Assembly (NCBI GenBank): GCA_000320545.1
Contig: ADNK01000096.1
Coordinates: forward strand, 150,001-194,273
From: Bigelowiella natans CCMP2755
Lineage: Eukaryota; Cercozoa; Chlorarachniophyceae
Length of the DNA: 44,273 bases
Direction of reading: 5' to 3'
A model generated the notes under the pieces. That model was not told where the DNA came from. It did not search any database and saw only the letters and a program-made list of their open reading frames with translations. A program made the position numbers and the translations under genes. Shown here piece by piece: positions 42,047 to 44,273 of this stretch. The first letter of the stretch is position 1. Every line of letters starts with the position of its first letter.

Positions 42047-44273
42047 TCATCGCTTTCGGAACTTCACCAACCACCAGGTAATAGATTCCTCTCTAACCTT
42101 ATCTCCTTTGTCGCTTACCCAGAACTCACCTTCGTCCTTAGGTTCGTGTCCATACCAGCCCTCTGCATCAAGGTCCCCCAGGACCTTATACCAGTGCTCA
42201 AAGGGTAAGTCGGGAACAGCTAGGTAGAGTAGCTGATATTTTCCGTCCTTTATTTTCATAGCTACCCTCTCCATATTTCGTAATCCAGGGTAGCCTAGAT
42301 AGACAATCTTCATGCGCCAATCGTCGTTCACCCTGACCTTATTGTTTCCATATTCCACATCGAACTTAGGTCGGGGTCCTAAACAAGGCATTGCTCGCTC
42401 CCACACAGTAGGGTTTACTTTAACATCCTCTAGGAGCTTCTCACCGATATCATAATTCTTTAGGTGACTGATGTGGCGCAAGGTGACCCTGTTCCCATCA
42501 TAGATGTAGTACTGCTTCCTCCCCTTCCTCTCGGTAACCTTTGCAACGCCACCCCAGAAGGGGTCTTGTTTATTTCTCGATCTCAGATTTACCTTGGCCC
42601 TAACATACTGTCCTTCCTTTAGAACTCGGCCATCGTACGGGACCTTCTCGTCTTCGCTCTCGGTATCGTCGTCGTTGTCGTCGCCTTCTTCCCTCTCCTT
42701 ATCCTTGATACCTCCCCCAGACGTGAAGGTGTCGTTTACTAACCCTTGTATCTTGTCTGGTGTGGTGCTATTTATCCTGCTTAGGTTGGCCAAGGTGCGG
42801 TGGAGTCGCTCTACCTTGGAGTTGGACTGGGCATAGTATACAGGTGAGGCATCAATATTAGGGTGTGGTAGCTGTAGAAGAGAGGTCTCATTATCCACAT
42901 GTAACTTCTTTGGTATCTTGTTTATGCTAACTTCATCAGGGATAGCCTGGAGCTCAGACTCCCAGGTACGGTAGCAGTTAGTAAGCCTCTGCTTATATAA
43001 GCCTTTGTTCTTCTTAGCAACGTTGACCTTGATAATCTTTTTAACCCAGCACTTTCCAGTGGCCACATCAACGAAGGTAAGGTAGTGATAGCCATCGTAC
43101 TTATAAACATCAATTTGCACGATATCTAAGAAGTTCCTTGCTTTGATTTTCTTAGATGCACGGCTCTTGCTGGACTCCTTGGTGGCGACGCCTGCCGCCT
43201 TCAAGCTGGAGCACCTGCAGCCACGCAGGTATGTCCTTATCTCTTTTAGCTTGTAGGGCCAGTAGTAATGGTAGAGTAGAGCAGTGATATGGTTTTCTCC
43301 TACGTGTGCAGGTCCATGGGCGGTAAAGAGAAAGGCTCCCCTGGTCCGCCGTGGCACGTAGGTACGCCTAACATTATTAGTGTATACATATATCCTATCA
43401 CTAAGTACCTCATGCTTGTGTTTGTATTTATCCAGGTGTTCTTGAAGGTGCTGGAGCTCCTCTGGCTCAGGCAGGAAGTCGCCGTCCTCGAAGGTAATCG
43501 CGTTAACCATAGGGGTGACCTGGGTAGGGACTTTCTTTTCGAACAGCCTGCTGAAATAGTCAGCAAGCTGCTTGTCTCCTGGTGCGTAGACCACTGTCCT
43601 CTTGTCCCTAAACTCTTCCGTGTCCGCCCTCATAGCTGCATACTCATCGTTAGGCGCTTCGAGCTTGCGGTCGATGCCTAGGAGGGGCTTGTGGTCAGTC
43701 ATTAAGGTGAAGCTGGGCACCGACAGCAGGTAGTATCTTAGTTTCCTCTGCGCCTCAGTCATGGCTTTATACTCTCCTTTTGTAGGGCTGTACTTGGCCT
43801 CAGCTGCTGTGCAGGCCCTGCCCCACACCCGTATGATCTGCTGGTCTTGGGTAAGTACAGCAGCCATACCTAGCTTAGACCAGTCTGTCCATAGGGTAGC
43901 TGGTCTAGTAGTGTCTAGCTTAGCATTCAATAGGGTGTTGCTGCATAACTTTATTAGGTTATCGAAGTGGGCATCAAGGCCAGCCTTGGCCCACACCTTA
44001 GCGAAGCTGAGGCCTACAGAGTTCTCCTTCCGGTAAGCAGTAGTAAAAGCAGCTGCAGTCCTAGCGTAGGTAGGGGAGAACCTACGTAGTATCCAAGCTG
44101 CAGTCTGCAAGAATGACTTTAACTCCTTTGCATTCTTAGGTTTAGGGGCTTGCTGTAGTGCTGCTACTTTCTCGGGGTTTGGGGTGATGCGGCCTTGCTC
44201 CAGGTAATATCCACACCACTTGATTCTTGTAGCTAGGAATGTACACTTCTGCAGTCTAATAGTAAAACCGAAG
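42047..44273 (-). CDS. pol: Retrotransposon pol: RT thumb, RNase H, integrase (partial)
   Basis: Polyprotein part that copies the element and inserts it. The frame is open to the window edge at 44273, so the true start is outside. The first visible residues are the RT C-terminal block (FTIRLQKCTFLATRIKWCGY, then ITPNPEKV and KELKSFL). RNase H follows: LWTDWSKLGMAAVL, TEAQRKLRYYLL, LMTDHKPLL, and QLADYFSRL. The integrase zinc-binding region has HGPAHVGENH and a C-x-C pair (RGCRCSSL). The core has IVQIDVYKYDGYHYLTFVDV, HVDNETSL and QSNSKVERLHRTLANL, giving D, D and E. Next is an SH3-like GQYVRAKV to ISHLKNY segment. The last 130 residues or so, with several Trp, are not recognised and no chromodomain was identified. 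Stop at about 42047. Confidence 0.92.
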   Translation of the reverse strand, partial: FGFTIRLQKCTFLATRIKWCGYYLEQGRITPNPEKVAALQQAPKPKNAKELKSFLQTAAWILRRFSPTYARTAAAFTTAYRKENSVGLSFAKVWAKAGLDAHFDNLIKLCSNTLLNAKLDTTRPATLWTDWSKLGMAAVLTQDQQIIRVWGRACTAAEAKYSPTKGEYKAMTEAQRKLRYYLLSVPSFTLMTDHKPLLGIDRKLEAPNDEYAAMRADTEEFRDKRTVVYAPGDKQLADYFSRLFEKKVPTQVTPMVNAITFEDGDFLPEPEELQHLQEHLDKYKHKHEVLSDRIYVYTNNVRRTYVPRRTRGAFLFTAHGPAHVGENHITALLYHYYWPYKLKEIRTYLRGCRCSSLKAAGVATKESSKSRASKKIKARNFLDIVQIDVYKYDGYHYLTFVDVATGKCWVKKIIKVNVAKKNKGLYKQRLTNCYRTWESELQAIPDEVSINKIPKKLHVDNETSLLQLPHPNIDASPVYYAQSNSKVERLHRTLANLSRINSTTPDKIQGLVNDTFTSGGGIKDKEREEGDDNDDDTESEDEKVPYDGRVLKEGQYVRAKVNLRSRNKQDPFWGGVAKVTERKGRKQYYIYDGNRVTLRHISHLKNYDIGEKLLEDVKVNPTVWERAMPCLGPRPKFDVEYGNNKVRVNDDWRMKIVYLGYPGLRNMERVAMKIKDGKYQLLYLAVPDLPFEHWYKVLGDLDAEGWYGHEPKDEGEFWVSDKGDKVREESITWWLVKFRKR

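Larger units (their letters stand above)
41761..44273 (-). mobile_element. Ty3-order LTR retrotransposon, 3' part
   Basis: Comprises the 3' LTR, polypurine tract and the end of pol. RNase H precedes integrase, the Ty3/gypsy order rather than Copia order. The 5' part (gag, protease, most of RT, 5' LTR) is beyond the right edge. No stop or frameshift was seen, so the copy may be young. Confidence 0.85.

Overview
The window is nuclear DNA from a eukaryotic microbe with intron-dense genes. Fitted gene models have up to 22 exons, with GT-AG introns of roughly 50-600 bp, many of them carrying long microsatellites. No operons, ribosome binding sites or rRNA/tRNA genes were seen. Intron-rich compact genes and near-strict strand alternation of neighbours suggest an ochrophyte/brown-algal type stramenopile; that placement is inference, not proof. 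All exon models here were built by hand: junctions were chosen so that reading frame is kept and family motifs are restored. The AFG1, hexosaminidase, SBDS, ABCC, TBC, EEF1A-methyltransferase, Gfd2-like and both ankyrin models each close to an exact multiple of three.

Layout. 1-734: first coding exons of cytosolic-type alanyl-tRNA synthetase (-, runs off the left edge). 1739-4958: GH20 beta-N-acetylhexosaminidase (+, 15 exons). 5757-8865: AFG1/LACE1 mitochondrial ATPase (-, 17 exons). 9127-10780: unrecognised spliced gene (+). 10781-12750: unresolved, with exon-like signals on both strands. 12751-13968: class I SAM methyltransferase core (+). 15178-16248: EEF1AKMT4/METTL13-type methyltransferase (-). 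16753-18755: ankyrin protein (+). 19943-20158: tiny F-box protein (-). 20606-22539: SBDS ribosome maturation factor with a basic tail (+). 23758-27035: Rab-GAP TBC protein carrying two VPS13-C-like repeats (-). 27642-28713: second ankyrin protein (+). 29312-38655: full-length ABCC/MRP transporter (-, 22 exons). 38741-39418: possible small D-box protein (-). 39646-41318: Gfd2/YDR514C-like DEDDh exonuclease-fold protein (+). 41761-44273: 3' end of a Ty3-order LTR retrotransposon (-, LTR plus RT end/RNase H/integrase, runs off the right edge).

Function. There is no single pathway. Several neighbours serve translation (AlaRS, SBDS, an EEF1A methyltransferase) and others membrane or organelle upkeep (AFG1, hexosaminidase, TBC/VPS13-like, ABCC). 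Recognised genes alternate strand almost perfectly, giving divergent pairs with short shared promoters and convergent pairs separated by 0.6-1.2 kb spacers of distinctive composition. The most novel items are the TBC/VPS13-C fusion, the repeated use of microsatellites as polypyrimidine tracts, a large microsatellite-encoded insertion in ABCC NBD1, and the hairpin-rich LTR.
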